Assembly (NCBI GenBank): GCA_037074705.1 | Contig: CM073594.1 | Span: 18,862,307-18,926,306, forward strand | Reading direction: 5' to 3' | Length of the DNA: 64,000 nucleotides | Source of the DNA: Zhengitettix transpicula | Taxonomy: Eukaryota > Arthropoda > Insecta > Orthoptera > Tetrigidae | Part shown: positions 45,941 through 58,752 of the stretch, piece after piece | How the letters are laid out: each line of letters opens with the position of its first letter | How positions within the stretch are numbered: position 1 is the first letter of the stretch | Notes under the pieces: generated by a model | The model's database searches: none | Told to the model about the DNA's origin: nothing | What the model saw: only the letters and a program-made list of their open reading frames with translations | Position numbers and translations under genes: made by a program

Positions 45941-47577
45941 GTAATTATTTTTTTCTTCACTTATTTTTAATCTGTTGATACATTTTGATCCTATTGTTGT
46001 AGAGCGATTTCGCTCACTAAAGTCCGTAACATATGACTGATGACTACATTCAACTTCGCCGTGACTTTTTGTGTGCGTCTGGGGGATAGTTAATGACATT
46101 TTTCCTGGAACTCGCTTGAAAATTGTTAGTTTCAACTTGAAGTTATTTTTTTTTTAGTAATTTAGTTTTCACCTTACGTATCTTGTTGAAAATAACATCA
46201 ATTTTGATAGAAGATCGATTAATTATTAAGTAATGCAGCATCATACTTTAAATATATTTTAGGACCTTAGGTTCTCGCTGTTTCTTTTTGGCGCTATAAT
46301 AAATACGTGCGTCTCTATTTAGTTTGATAAATTGTAAGAAAGAAAAATTATTGATGGCAAAGTGCCCTGGTCTAAGGCCGTCAGCTATATTTCACACCCT
46401 CCAACCCCTCTTAATGATGTCTCAGTGCTACAGATGGATAACACTAATGGGTGGTGCTTATGCCCTTAAGACGCGCTAACCGAAGACGCTCTCCTCTCAA
46501 TAATATATATATATATATTTTTAAAATCTTGTCAACAGTTTTAATACTGCGGCTTCGTTGAGAAGTTGAGCTTGGCGCGAAAAGGAAGAGAAACTGATTT
46601 AATGTTTTATAGATCGAAATTTGATGTTTATGCAGGTGCGTTTTATGAAAAGTACGATTCATTTCGAAAATAAGACTTCATGGGTTTTCCGGGCGGATCA
46701 CTTGATTACAGTACTGGACAGATATATAGTTCTCATTTAATTAGATTATTATAGTCATAATTTTTTTTTCTGATCTTCAAATTGCCGTTATATTTTTTTC
46801 AACTACTATTTTCGTCTATCTATAATTGCACCTTCTAGTTATTCTGGACAGACACTGGGAAACCTGAATACAATAATTTAAGGTACGCAGATTACAGCCT
46901 TGAAATAGGAGTTAATTATTTCAGCCCCCAGAAACTACAGGAAAACCTGCGCTTTGGAATTGGTTTTCCCTGAAGGGTGGAAAGAAAACTGGTCTTACAC
47001 GTTTGTTCTTAGATGTATCAGTAATTTAAGTCAATCTTTGAACCTTATGCAATGGTTTGGTTTTATCACTTCACATGATTCCTTGTTGAAAAGCGTTTTG
47101 CTGTGTGGCATTTAGGACGACCTGCCCGTGTTACGCAAGCTTCTTCGCCTCTGGCATTTTGGAACAGCAGCTTGTTTTCCCCATGAGCGACCATGATGAT
47201 GTTGCCTCCAGCGAAACAGTCTGTCTGCACGGCATATTAAATACAACCCATTAAGTTATACAAAGAAAAAGAGTACGCTCCTTAATGTACGTAGCGGATG
47301 ATTTAGTGGTACCCGTCATCCGATTCATCCCTAATGATGCTGCAGTTGTGCAAATATCTGTTGCATACACGCACACATTCCGTCGGGTTGTTCTATGACT
47401 AAACAATATATTGTGTGCGTAAACATTACACTAGTCCTTATTTTTCAGCGGTGGAAGAATTTCGGATATTAATATTTTTAAGCAGATATAATTTAATCAA
47501 TTATATTGGACGTTTCTCAAACATGTTTTATTACATTTCCGTAGAAGATAAATGAGGTGATAATTTCTATCACAAAA
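45941..47577. other. Start of probable epimerase intron 2
   Basis: AT-rich with a short TA run at about 46504-46519. No further exon of the epimerase and no repeat shared with the window was seen. Confidence 0.45.
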
Positions 47578-47700
47578 TTGCTCCTTTTTTCATTATATTT
47601 TTTTAGGCTGAATATATTTTAATAGAATAGGAAGGGGTATAAAGGATAATATGGAAGAGAGAGTAAGGTATCTAGGACTCGCGGAATATAGTTTAAAGAT
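47578..47700. repeat. 122-bp direct duplication, left copy
   Basis: Nearly identical to 48042-48163 (a few differences). It is the 3' end of a diverged element A relative, beginning with a broken T-rich stretch and ttttttaggctga. It lies directly left of SINE F copy 1, so the SINE is bracketed by this long direct duplication. Confidence 0.85.
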
Positions 47701-48041
47701 GTGTGTGTGTGTGTGCATTGCGGGAATTTTGTTGGTAAGTTCGAATTGTATGTTTTTTTATCTTTTTTAAAAAATCAATAGAAACCAATAACAATAGATG
47801 CTTGTAACCAATTTATGAAGATAAAAATCGCGAACACACCCAAGTGATCATTTTGAGTATTCTCATCTCCGATTTTGTGTGGTTCGGTAATTATAAGAGG
47901 CAGTGGGAAGAATAATGATTTTATTCCATTTAATTCGTTCGTAGGACCGGAATTTACTCTTCCAGTTGTTAAATTATGTATCGTAATTCTCGGAGAGCAA
48001 CGGGATTCGAACACGAACGCTTCAAACTGCTGAGGCCGTGA
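47701..48041 (-). mobile_element. tRNA-type SINE F, copy 1
   Basis: Minus-strand element of about 330 bp. The 5' end near 48041 reads cacggcctcagcag, like a pol III A box, and a B-box-like GTGTTCGAATCCCG follows at a short spacing. A unique body then runs to a CA-repeat tail (plus-strand GT run at 47701-47714). It is about 95 percent identical by eye to 49478-49811. The cloverleaf cannot fold, so this is a SINE and not a tRNA gene. Confidence 0.7.
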
Positions 48042-48540
48042 TTGCTTCTTTTTTCATTATATTTTTTTAGGCTGATATATTTTAATAGAATAGGAAGGGG
48101 TAGAAAGGATAATATGGAAGAGAGAGTAAGGTATCTAGGACTCGCGGAATATGGTTTAAAGATCCTACCCTGAAATTCGCCTACAACGCTCTTCTGGTGA
48201 CTTGTGTGGAGTTTACTGTGGGGGACATTGTGCCTCGACCAGGTTCGAAAGCATCTGCCTGGCCTTTCCAATGGGAACAGAGGATAACTCTCTCTGTGGG
48301 TTCAACCTCTGCGACCCCCTCTGTCAAAACTGACTGAGATGGCTCGGCTTAAGTGAAATTTAATTTAAAAGCAGAGAGAAAAGAATGTCTCCGAGAAGGC
48401 TATGTATAGGTTAATCCACGTAGAGGCGACTCCGCTCTTGTAGCATAGGAAAGGGACTGAAAGGGGGGATGCGGAAAGGTAGAGCAAGGTAGCCAACCCG
48501 CAGGTAGCCTCTCCCTACACTGCTGTAAAGTTCCACCTGG
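48042..48540 (-). mobile_element. Diverged element A relative (A0), interrupted
   Basis: Recognisable by aggaaggggtagaaagg, tttaaagatcctaccc, tgcctcgacc and the cattggaa/ttccaatg hairpin block, but with many substitutions and small deletions. It is likely an old subfamily. At 48396-48500 it is interrupted by a fragment of a normal subtype-1 element A, after which A0 sequence resumes (aggtagcctctccc). Confidence 0.7.
48396..48500 (-). mobile_element. Nested element A fragment (subtype 1)
   Basis: About 105 bp of the 3' end (aggctatgtataggttaatcc to gcaaggtagccaa) inside A0, lacking both its poly(A) and its 5' part. It shows that subtype 1 was active after A0 inserted. Confidence 0.75.
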
Positions 48541-49477
48541 ATGATATTGTCTCTAAAAGATTAGCTCTTGTATGTTGGTTTGTGATTAGTCGACACCGTG
48601 AGAGTAGTAGCTTAAAAAATTCCCTCATACTTCTGTTATAAATGAAGAAGATAAATTCTGAACAGGAAGCCTGGGCTTTTTTTCGAATGGTAATTAACGT
48701 AATTTGTCCCTTCATCTTCCTCTCAGTTTTATATGGCATTGTAATATTTGCCTAGTTTTGCTTGTATCAGAGACAGACCACATTGGAATTGTTCTAATTC
48801 CTAGATGAATCGTCCGAAGTTCTACTGTTGTATACAATCTCTGGCTTCTAAGTGCGCAGACCTTTCCTTTAAATTTCCTCACGTCAGCATAAATACTACT
48901 ATTACGGCATAGAAAACCGTCAGACATCTTATCTCAAATGCTACTTCAGCTTTCTTATTCTATTTCTCGGTTTCAGGAAATTACAGGAAATGATTTTCCT
49001 GTAATATCTGCAATATTAAATTTATAGTAACTGCCTTGAATAATTCGAACAACTAATACCAACGTATATTCAGCCATTACAGTAGATTACTTGTCTGTGC
49101 CATTACGCCCTCCACGGTTCTCCTATCTTTACCTTTTCTTCCCCTATTATTCACGTCATTGCTGTTACAGTACCTGTCTGTATTCTTGTGGGTAACGTTT
49201 CTCTATAATCCATTAGCAACAGTATTTTAAAAGCCTTTAAATTCCACATTAATTGCTTAAAATATTACGAACCGCCATATTATGAAGTTCCAAGGGAATA
49301 ACTTAGAAAAATTAATCACTTCTTTATGATTCTAATAGTCTCCCTCCCCAGCTCTATGTCCAAGTTTATCTACTTTACAGTTCTAATTGAATCATATAGA
49401 AATAATTATTACATCAAGTTAACTTTCTTTGGTTATTGACCGAGGTCTCTTCAATTGCCAATGGCATTTTATATTAT
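48541..49477. other. Spacer, nothing recognised
   Basis: Minus-strand frames of 71-74 codons at 48515-48927 have no recognised domain. Confidence 0.45.
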
Positions 49478-49811
49478 GTGTGTGTGCATTGCGGGAATTT
49501 GTTGGTTAGTTCGAATTGTATGTTTTTTTATCTTTTTTAAAAAATCAATAGAAACCAATTACAATAGATGCTTGTAACCAATTTATGAAGATAAAATTCG
49601 CGAACACACCCAAGTGACCATTTTGATTATTCTGATCTCCGATTTTGTGTGGTTGGGTAATTATAAGAGGCAGTGGGAAGAATAATGATTTTATTCCATT
49701 TAATTCGTTCGTAGGACCGGAATTTACTCTTTCAGTTGTTAAATTATGTATCGTAATTCTCGGAGGGCAACGGGATTCGAACACGAACACTTCACACTGC
49801 TGAGGCCGTGA
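49478..49811 (-). mobile_element. tRNA-type SINE F, copy 2
   Basis: Same orientation and extent as copy 1, with the GT-rich tail at the left and the tRNA-like head at the right end. There is no flanking element A duplication here, so the duplication seen at copy 1 is not part of the SINE. Confidence 0.7.
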
Positions 49812-52094
49812 TGACCTTCAAGTTTTATGTTACATCATAAAAGAGGCTTATGACCAAAAGCAAAAACTTGTATCATGATATTTCTACTTGTTCTACTTCG
49901 ATAGTCTGTTTTTCGAGATTTAACACCTCTTCTTCGTCCGAAGCCGTGAGAGACGAAGCTCGAGGGATAAATTGAGAGCTCATGAACACAAAAACGAACG
50001 ATGCAAAAATGCCGGGGTTAAGGGAAAGGGGGAAAAAAACACAGCATTTGTTTCGGTGAAAACGCTTTTTCATATCTTTTCACTTCGTTTTCGCTATCTT
50101 TTTCTTCGCACTCTCTTCGGTACTAAGCAAACAAAGGAAAGCTCCCGGTAGGTCCATTAATCAATGTCAACACCTTTGTCACGAATTTTCTCCAACGCTT
50201 CGTCTTTTTTTTCCATCATTCGACGTTGTCGCCTAGCTTTCGACGTACTGGAATAGAGAAACCCTTTCATAAGTAATGCCGATTAATCTTGCATCAATTC
50301 TGGACGTAATCCACTTAGATGCCGCATATTCATTTCAGGTATCAATATAAAATAAGAACAACGCAAGGATTTTATTTCTTCCCCCCCCCCTTTATTTAAA
50401 TAATGGATTGTCAACTTCAGAACATTTGTTTCGTTGTGTGTAAAATAATACTTCGATTCCTCGTCACGTTTTTTTAATTTTTATTTCGATAGTACTGGAG
50501 TCGTCATGTATCGAAACTTACGGAAACGTTTTATGTAATCGTTCACGATAATTCAGATTGAAGGCTGTTAAATGTAGAACTGTGAATGCTTCAGTCTGGA
50601 AACCTTCAGCGACATCATGTCAAAATATAGTTAGGTATTCCTTTTTATCTCCCGAGTGGTTGAGTTACCCTGAGAAAGTAGTGATCAAATGATTTCTCAA
50701 ATTTGATGGTGGAGAATGCACATTTTCCAAAACATCGTAATTAAATAATTAAAAAAAAGACAGTACACTAATTTCAGAAAACGAAAATACCAATAGTTTT
50801 TCGGCTGATTTTCATGGTTTATTTTGGGTCTTGATATAATTGATTAGAGGCATTTGGCTGATTTTCATGGTTTCTTTTGGGTCTTGATATAATTGATTAG
50901 AGGCATTTCTAAAGAGAGGATAATTATACCAAAAAAAACACACTTTAATTAATTGACTCGCAGACTACCAGGAATCTACTAAGTTCAGTTCACATGTACG
51001 CACTTGGAGGTGAATCCTGGCGATGGTTAGTTAACTCTCCCAGATGTCGGTAATTTCCACGTTCGTGTTGAGACAATGGTTGAGTGTCAGTCGTGTTAGG
51101 AGGTGTTGCGTCACTGCAGACCCTAATCATATCCCCCCCCTCCCTCCCCCTTCCCACAGCAATTAGTCTTCTTGATGCAGCGATGCACAAAACGCGCGAC
51201 TAGTACTGGCCACCAGATGTGACCCTACTCCTTAGTTCACCAAGATTCATCTGTGAAGGTCGGTTGAAGTTGCAACCAAGAACCTTTTCTTCTCTTATCT
51301 GAGATTTCTTCCCGAAACCTCCGTGCAATTAAGGAATTTATTTTTTCCCCACCTGCTTTCATCTCCTCGTCTTCCCCGCCAACAATAATCTTATATCGGT
51401 TAGGCCTATTTATTTTCGATATATACCTCGTCTTGACACCTCGTTAATAGTAACTTCAATTCGCTACAACACACTTCATGAAGCATTTCCTCAGCATAAA
51501 TACAACAAGTAACTAAGTGATACAACCAGCAACGTCCTAATCAGCTCTGACTTTAGTACAGAGGGTTGAATTTGTAGTAAGGATTTCTCTGGCTTGACAT
51601 GGTATATTTTTTTTTTGGAGAGACCGGGGAGGGGGGGCAGGATTACCAGATAAAGTGACAGCGTAGGGGCAGGGTTACAGACAACACGTATTGATCGGCT
51701 GGTGCTGTTAAAGTTATGAAACACGACGATCTGTTAATGTTGAAAAAATTACAGCATATCATAATTTTCTCGCTGTGGTAAAGTGTACGGGATAGATGGA
51801 ACCAATATGGGAAATGGAGGATGACATGGCAATGATGGGGAAATATTTGACAGGGATCTGTTGTGCAAGCGACACAAGTGACGTTGATATTAGACATTAT
51901 ATGAGTAAGAAAAATTGAATCACGTTCTTTTGGTGCGATTCTGTTTCCAAGATAGACCGGAATTTTGGTTGATGTTTTTTTATTAATTTTGAGAGTAAAT
52001 CGACAAAATGGAGTTGAGCAGTATCTCTTTGAAGTTCATCAAAGCCTCGAACACAAAAGTATTTACCGAGAACACACACACACTCACAAAAAAG
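49812..52094. other. Region without recognised gene
   Basis: Contains a 53-bp tandem duplication (50803-50908, listed separately), C-runs near 50380 and 51126, and short unrecognised minus-strand frames at 49873-50073, 50990-51190 and 51491-52205. Confidence 0.4.
50803..50908. repeat. Two-copy 53-bp tandem repeat
   Basis: Units 50803-50855 and 50856-50908 start ggctgattttcatggttt and differ at about one position, so the duplication is recent. No coding or structural role is visible. Confidence 0.9.
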
Positions 52095-52440
52095 GAATTC
52101 GCTTGCGTTTCCGGTGGCAGGCCAAGGTTGCTGGTTCGAGTCCGTCTTGAGATAGTTTCCCAGGGCTCGGCGTAATTCGCCATTAGGATGCCGATGGTGA
52201 AGCAATGCGAGAATGCGGGCCTCCAGACAGACGCTGCTTCTTCCAAGGCCGTCTGTCTCTCGCTTGTCCTCGCCTTCTGATGGACCACGTTATTAAGTGA
52301 GCGAGACCGCGACGTCCTATCCAAGGGACGACCACGCCGACCAGGGAGCATTTACCTGCTCCCAACTGCCTGATTGTGTGCGTCAGGCCCGACCTTGGCA
52401 TCCAATCTCTGATTCCCCAGGTGCTTATACAGTGGCGTCA
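52095..52440 (+). mobile_element. Possible tRNA-derived SINE (H)
   Basis: A GC-rich segment opening with ggtggcaggccaaggttgc and a B-box-like GGTTCGAGTCC at 52132-52142, followed by about 290 bp of GC-rich body. Only the T-arm half of a tRNA head is visible. The body has frames on the minus strand that match no protein. No second copy is in the window, so an alternative is a GC-rich regulatory or exon-like island. Confidence 0.35.
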
Positions 52441-53301
52441 TATCAAGAGCATCAGTATAAGTAGTTGTGTGATGAATACAAGAAACAAGAGTGAATGATT
52501 ATGATTTATAATAAACGGTCTGGACATACCAACTTAAAATAATGAAAATGCATAAATGTTCTTTAGGAGCGAAACATGATGCACATTTCCAGTCTTATCC
52601 GAGATCTGCTTAATTATGCCAGTTTCTTGTTGCAGTCATATGACTGGATTGACATGGTTGTCCGTGTCGTAATATCATCTTCATATCACAGTAGTTACCA
52701 CACATAACTTCCTTTATTAATTAATTTATAAACTGTGATCTTTGTGTTCTATCCTTCATCTGCTGCGCTTATAATTATTTACCTTAAATATAGATAGTAC
52801 GAATACTGTGATGGGTTCCATTCGCGGGTTTGATGAAGAAAATACGAGTGGTAAAGAGATAAATTAGATCAAAGTGAAGTTGAAAAGTCGATCATAGAAT
52901 GTTCGAATCCAGATATGCCCAAGGAAACTGTGATTTAACACTGGCCACGTGTCACTAAGCAAAATGTATCATATAAGGTGACAGTCTGGCAGTCGTCCTG
53001 GTGCTATACTCTAGATGGAGTGGATAATGACGGAAAGAAAGGTTCAGTGGGGTCATATTTCAGTCTTGAGGGAGTTAAGATAAGTTGAGTCTGCAGCATG
53101 AACCTACTCGGATCAGCTCAGCACAGGGAGACTTGAGGAGAAGGTTGTCGACAGTTTCCGGGAATGCAGTATCTCAACTGTATTATCTGAGATGGCGATA
53201 CTCTGAATCATGTTAGGATTACAACAATTTATATTGCCTTTCTTGAAATCGGTTACGATAAATTTTTTTTTTCACTTTAAATAAAATTTTATCGCACTTC
53301 A
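52441..53301. other. Spacer, nothing recognised
   Basis: AT-rich, no repeat shared with the window. Confidence 0.45.
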
Positions 53302-53529
53302 TTACGATATATTGTAGTCGTCTTGGCGGACTGAAAGCGAGCTACACAAGATAAGGGTAAAAATCACAGACCATGACGTGAAAATGAAAGGTATGAAGAC
53401 GTGAGTCACGAATCCTGTCACCACACTGAACAGGATGTTACTCCCGAGTGCGTCCCTCTTCCAGACCAGCAGAAGGGAAAGAAAGGAAAAGAAAAAAAAC
53501 ATAAACATTATGGTGTGTAGCGAGTCCAT
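53302..53529 (-). CDS. Doubtful small hydrophobic ORF
   Basis: A 75-codon frame beginning MDSLHTIMFMFFFFSFLSLL has two or three strongly hydrophobic stretches separated by WKRDALGSN and ending VRQDDYNIS. It could be a small membrane protein or a terminal exon on the strand opposite the epimerase. The first stretch is partly a T/C homopolymer effect, and no family is recognised. Confidence 0.2.
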   Translation of the reverse strand: MDSLHTIMFMFFFFSFLSLLLVWKRDALGSNILFSVVTGFVTHVFIPFIFTSWSVIFTLILCSSLSVRQDDYNIS

Positions 53530-53879
53530 TGTGAGCGGTTGGCTCCCCTTGGAGGTCGGTGCACTTCAGGTAGGGAATTTCACTTTCCAGGCTCCAGCTG
53601 CCGGCACAGATGTCTCCCTCCACCCTTACTGGGTTACACAGATTCAACCTGCCAGCGAAGCTCTCTGGAACACTCGCACAACGGTGATTAAACGTCCCAA
53701 CTGAAAAGTAGACACACACGGAATATTAACGCAAGTCCAACTAAGGGAGGGAGGGGTTGAACAGTGAATGAATGAATTTAATACTGTAAATATATATACC
53801 TATATAAATAAAACGCTAACGTGACTCGCTGCGTTTGAACAGGATAACCTATAAAACGGTTGAACTATTTCAATTATTT

Positions 53880-54283
53880 TTTCAAATTTGCACTCCTACT
53901 TTCTCATGGTACATTGTAGGCTACATAGTTATCCTCTCCGGTTTTATGCCTGCCATATATGGGGTTCGGCCGCTACCACCCACATAAATAAAATTCAAAT
54001 ATCGCAAAATAAAATTCTCCGCTTTATAACTAACTGTCCCTGGTACGTTACTAACTCTAGAATCCACAATGACCTTAATATTCCCTCAACCCAAAAAACT
54101 ATAATCCAACGTCATAGAAATCTCCACCACTTCAATCCCATCATCTCTAATACAGAATCCTCCACCTAAACCTCTCAGAAGGCTAAAAAGAAAACGACAA
54201 ATTGACCTGGCAACCAGAGCAAATTAACACACGCATGTATGTGTGTGTGTGTGTATGTATATAAATATGGATGTGTGTGTGTT

Positions 54284-54331
<48 letters not shown>

Positions 54332-54500
54332 TAGATAGATAGATAGATAAATAATTCATAACTTCCTCAACTACTCACTCACGAAGCAAGGACATTTCTT
54401 CAAGATATTTGTAACATGTTAATGTCTTCAAAATTATATCACAATTGTAAAATCTTCGGATTAAAAAATTTTCTGTATATTAATTTTTTTAAAAAAAAGG
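53880..54500 (+). mobile_element. Jockey-like LINE, 3' end (copy K1)
   Basis: The plus frame carries WGSAATTHINKIQISQNKIL and NCPWYVTNSRIHNDLNIPS, the conserved C-terminal region of Jockey-clade ORF2 (downstream of the reverse transcriptase), ending in a stop at about 54166-54168. The 3' UTR holds a GT/AT/GATA microsatellite (about 54236-54350), then a block shared with K2 (ctactcac, acatttcttcaag, atcacaattgtaaaatcttc), and ends in an A/T-rich tail. It is 5'-truncated at about 53880-53925. Confidence 0.8.
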
Positions 54501-54638
54501 CTACATTGTTTGTCTAACTTCAAGCCAAGTTAAAGGAATTTCAAATACTTTTTTATAATTTTCGTCCCGTTGTTTCTTTATTACTAACACTTTCTATATG
54601 CAGTTGTTTCTGCAGTTTATTGTAGTTATATTACTTAA
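54501..54638. other. Short spacer
   Basis: AT-rich sequence between LINE K1 and repeat B copy 2. Nothing recognised. Confidence 0.5.
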
Positions 54639-55224
54639 CTAGCTGGGTGCCCGGCGTTGCTCGTGTACTTATTTATATAAACTCGAAAAAGTATTTAATT
54701 GAATACTTAAATATATTCCCTGAGTATTTCAGGATATAATTGTCAATTGTCACTCAGTCTTCATACATTACGAAATATTACATTGATGAAATTGTTAGCT
54801 AGACTCACAACTAATACAGCGCGAAAATTAACTTACATTTTCCGCAAGGATGGTAAAGCAATTCGTATTCTTCTTTATTACCATTCGATGGAGCATTGCT
54901 GAAGAAAATATTTCTGCTTTATTTCATTCCTAATAAAGGAGATATTTCCTTTGTTCGTTGCGTAGTAACGTCTCTCTCTCGCGTGACATCATTGTCTCTT
55001 GGTGCGCAGTAATTTAATATTTAATGATCACGGTTTTTAATTATAATTCTTTCCACGTGTATGCTAGGCGTTTCTCACCCCCACAGTACCGTTTCTCGTG
55101 TTTTGAAGAATATGTGTACCAATTTTTGTTGCAATCTATCCACGCTTTTAAATTTGTATAGAAATTAACGTAAATTCATACATACATACATACAAATATA
55201 CATCCTTTTTTATTATATAGATTA
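54639..55224. mobile_element. Repeat B copy 2
   Basis: Same orientation as 15895-16668, starting ctagctgggtgcccggcg and ending in ATAC repeats (about 55172-55190) and ttattatatagatta. It carries the gtctcttggtgcgcagtaat block only once, so it represents the unduplicated form. About 90 percent identical over shared parts by eye. Confidence 0.75.
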
Positions 55225-58200
55225 ATTCCATCAGTCCTCCGCCGAAGAAACATAAACTTACAAATAGTTATTAGAAATTATGTTAAGTTAATAATATTAT
55301 TTAGAAGTTTACCTCAAAGCTGGAGCTAATAATTTTCACTGCGCAACATAACATAAAAATATAGTATATTATTTACATTTAATTAAGAAAACTCAATATA
55401 AGAGTGTGATTACGATTCATGAAATAAATGCTCACTGAGCGATATAATATGGAACTGCACACTACAAGATATACTTCAGAATAACTAAAACACGTTCAAA
55501 CGACAGTCACTTTACAGTAGTCGTTCAGCGAGGCCAATTAAATATATATAAAAAAAGCAATACATATTAATTGATTGTTCTTTAAGGAAATTTCTTCGAA
55601 GAATAAACTCTTCCTCTGCGTATTATATATTTTTTCCCCCTGTAGTTTACAGTTATAGCGACGAAAATACGGTATCATGATAAATGTGATCCCGGCGAAA
55701 ATTACTTGCAATCCAATTATGTCGTATCTGACTAAAGATTTGTTGAATTATTCGCATTTAGTAGAAATATAGAACAGTAACAGCTGCTTTGCATTTTTAT
55801 TTTCAACGAAATATAAATCTTATGATTTTATTTTAAGTTACTGCGGAGAATGGTTCGAAAACCTTTTCATCCGCCATAGCATCTTGAAGCAGCAGTTTTT
55901 CGAATTTCCTGATTGTTAACCGCGGTGAGGCTATCGTAAGTGCTTCAGCCAGAGCTTCAGGGCAGAGAGCGAAAGTTATTGGTGATTATGGCCTTACAGC
56001 AGGTGGTTAAAAGATAGAAAAGTGGGGGGGGGGGTGAAGACAATCGGGGAGATTTTGGTTAAATGAAATCGTGTGGCCTAATGTATGTAATTAAAAGCGA
56101 GCTGGGAGATGGACGGATGTGCACTGGAGTACTGGAAGATTGGCCGTGCCTTGGGCAAGGGCGGAAGTTTGGTAACGTGGCACCCCCGTTCGCAGCTCGT
56201 CTCGGATTCGGAGGTTTCTGGTGACGCTGAACCCCAGCAGGTAGTATCCAAGCTAACAACTGTAAGCCTAATTTAGACTCCTTCAGGAATTCGCTACGTC
56301 GCGGCTCTGATGGTTCAGGGCTAAAGTCGCGTCGCTGAACCACCACATTTGCTACATTAAAACGTAGGAAATTTCTCTAAATTGCTTGCAGACCGATACT
56401 TATGCATGTAATGGTGACCACGTGTGGCGTTTCGGAGTCTTTTCATTCTTAATTCTCAAAGGACGATGGCGCGATCCATATCGTGACGTCAGAACCAGAA
56501 ACGCGAATCGCAGATGTTTTAATCTATTCTTCAAAGTTAAGCTTCTAAAATACTTCCTCGGAATCAGGTGGGAAAAAAATTAGTGATCCGAAGAAAAGCC
56601 TCCACGTTACGAAGAATTGATTCGACCCGCTGATAAAAAATGGAAAGTATTGATTCCTATTGCATCTATTACATTCCATAATGTATACTTGTTTCTATCG
56701 ACGTTGTCTATAGTCTTGCTTTTTGTGGCCTGTAACTTTATGGCGACCCCTAATTTCTGTTTGTCAGTCTACATCTTTGCTGCTGGTTTCTTAACCATCT
56801 CAAATTACAGTTAAATTTTTATCTATTTCTTTGATAGTAAAATGTCTATTTTTGGCACCATTATCTCCTCCGAGATTCCCTAAAACGTTTGACAATGATA
56901 TGTTGTGAACAGAACATGGGTATGATCACTATTGGTATGGAGCAAAGGGGGATCTACATGAATTTAGGATATTGCGTATCTACACGGCCGTTCTTCTTTT
57001 ACAAACACATTAATTTAATTAATTTTTAAAACTTATGTAGGCCTACAGCTAGAGAAAACTGCACATGCAGGAAAACGAAGGATTGAATCTGATGTTTATG
57101 TGTGATAAAATGAGAGGAGCCTTTGGGAATGCGTTCACTTTTAGCAGCACCATTGATGTCTTGGTTTGTTTGCATCACTAAGGCCAGAGAAATAAATCAC
57201 GGTTGTCGGGTGTCGAGTGCAGCTAACGTTGGACACCCTCGGGAACCTTCTGGATCACGTCCTGATGGGACACGAGGGCTTGCGGTCTTGGAAAAAGACT
57301 TCGACCATAACGACCTGGAAAGTGGAGGATCTTGGACTTCAACAAGAAACCAGGAAGGCTTGTGGAACTTCAAACACCAATTTTTCGTTGCAAGGTTTGC
57401 GTTAATTTTTGTTGCATTTCTCAACCGTCCTTGTCGAGAGCGTGATGGAATTATTAATTTAACAGTGCATTAGTGAAGGCTTCCTGATAGCCTTTCATTC
57501 GTACAGTACTCGATTCCAACACAGAATTGTACTTCAACCTTTTTACTACAATCGATGTCATTATCAAAGAAGGAAAAATAAAACGTGTTCTGTACGCGGT
57601 GGCTATTCCTTCCTACTTTATAACGAAATTTCACCCAGCTTAGGAATCACATTCTCTGTAGAAGTCACGACCACAAGTCATCGTAACCCATCCACAATTT
57701 AATTCCTCGATGAGTTAGAGCTTTTCTTGGCCACAGTATTTTCCCCGTACCTGCGATACGCGTGAAATTACTTTTCAGAGCATCAGTCGCGCTCGGAAGA
57801 CACGAAGAAAAAGTGCTGCACTGATCCAAAGATGATGCAGAGGTTCAATCATGATATATTTGCTGATCATTCTTCTTCCAATCGTATCTATTTACGAGGA
57901 GAATTAGCCTACGATCGTTAATTTTGTAGTCTAGCTTTGATTTAGAGATTATGAAGCCCTTTCCCTAATATAAGCTTTTCCGACTATGTTTCCCATGTAG
58001 AATTAATCGTCTGCTTGTCGACAATTCCCAGGTCGCCGTATTACACAAATTTTGCGGTTCTTCACTGAATTTTTTTGTTTGTTAATGAGAGAGAGGAGGT
58101 GAATATTTGCTGAAGATTCATCTACTTCTCATCCCCTCACTAATGACAACTACGTTTGTGAGGTTTTAACTAACATCTTCCCGTGAATAATGTACCTTAC

Positions 58201-58524
58201 AAGTCATCGAAGTGAAACGTAACGATCATTAAGAATTCCGTGAGGAGTTCTTCATCAAATATTTTTTTGCATCACTTCAAGTCAAAGCTTATTTTAGTGC
58301 TGAAATAAATATTCATGATTTCAAACAAATTTCCTGCTGGTTTATTCAAAATAATATATTCCAAATTAATCTGTTGCTTTTTTCGTACTTTTCTGGCGGT
58401 TCTAGACGCAAAATTTCGGTTCTGTAAATAACATGCGGACTGCAGGAAATTCAGTTTGGTCATGATCTGGTTGAATTGGACATCAGACCTGAACGTCCAT
58501 GTTCACACGCGCAATATTGGATCT
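55225..58524. other. Region without recognised gene
   Basis: A GC-balanced patch at 56059-56346 has a 95-codon minus frame that begins MVVQRRDFSPEPSEP. Another at 57123-57473 has a 116-codon plus frame that begins MGMRSLLAAPLMSW. Neither shows a known domain or clear splice sites. The rest is AT-rich. Confidence 0.4.
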
Positions 58525-58669
58525 TTTTTTAAAAAAATTTTTTGATATTTTAATATACAGAAAAAAATTTAATTTGAAGATTTTACAATTGTGATACATT
58601 GATGACGTTAACATGTTAAAATTAACTTGAAGAAATGTGGTTGCTTCTTGAGTGAGTAGTTGAAGAGAA

Positions 58670-58752
<83 letters not shown>

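Noticed and set aside
48000..48041. Possible tRNA gene (GTTCGAATCCCG on minus)
   Set aside because: The A-to-B box spacing is too short for a tRNA, and the same 330-bp unit occurs again at 49478-49811.
53435..53719. Overlapping plus and minus frames of 75-93 codons as a conserved gene
   Set aside because: Three frames overlap with no recognisable domain. Only the hydrophobic minus frame was kept, at low confidence.
56059..56346. 95-codon minus-strand frame rich in Pro/Arg/Ser
   Set aside because: The composition is that of translated GC-rich non-coding DNA. No domain was recognised.
57123..57473. 116-codon plus-strand frame as a gene or epimerase exon
   Set aside because: The peptide does not resemble the expected mutarotase sequence or another family I know, and the ends lack convincing splice sites.
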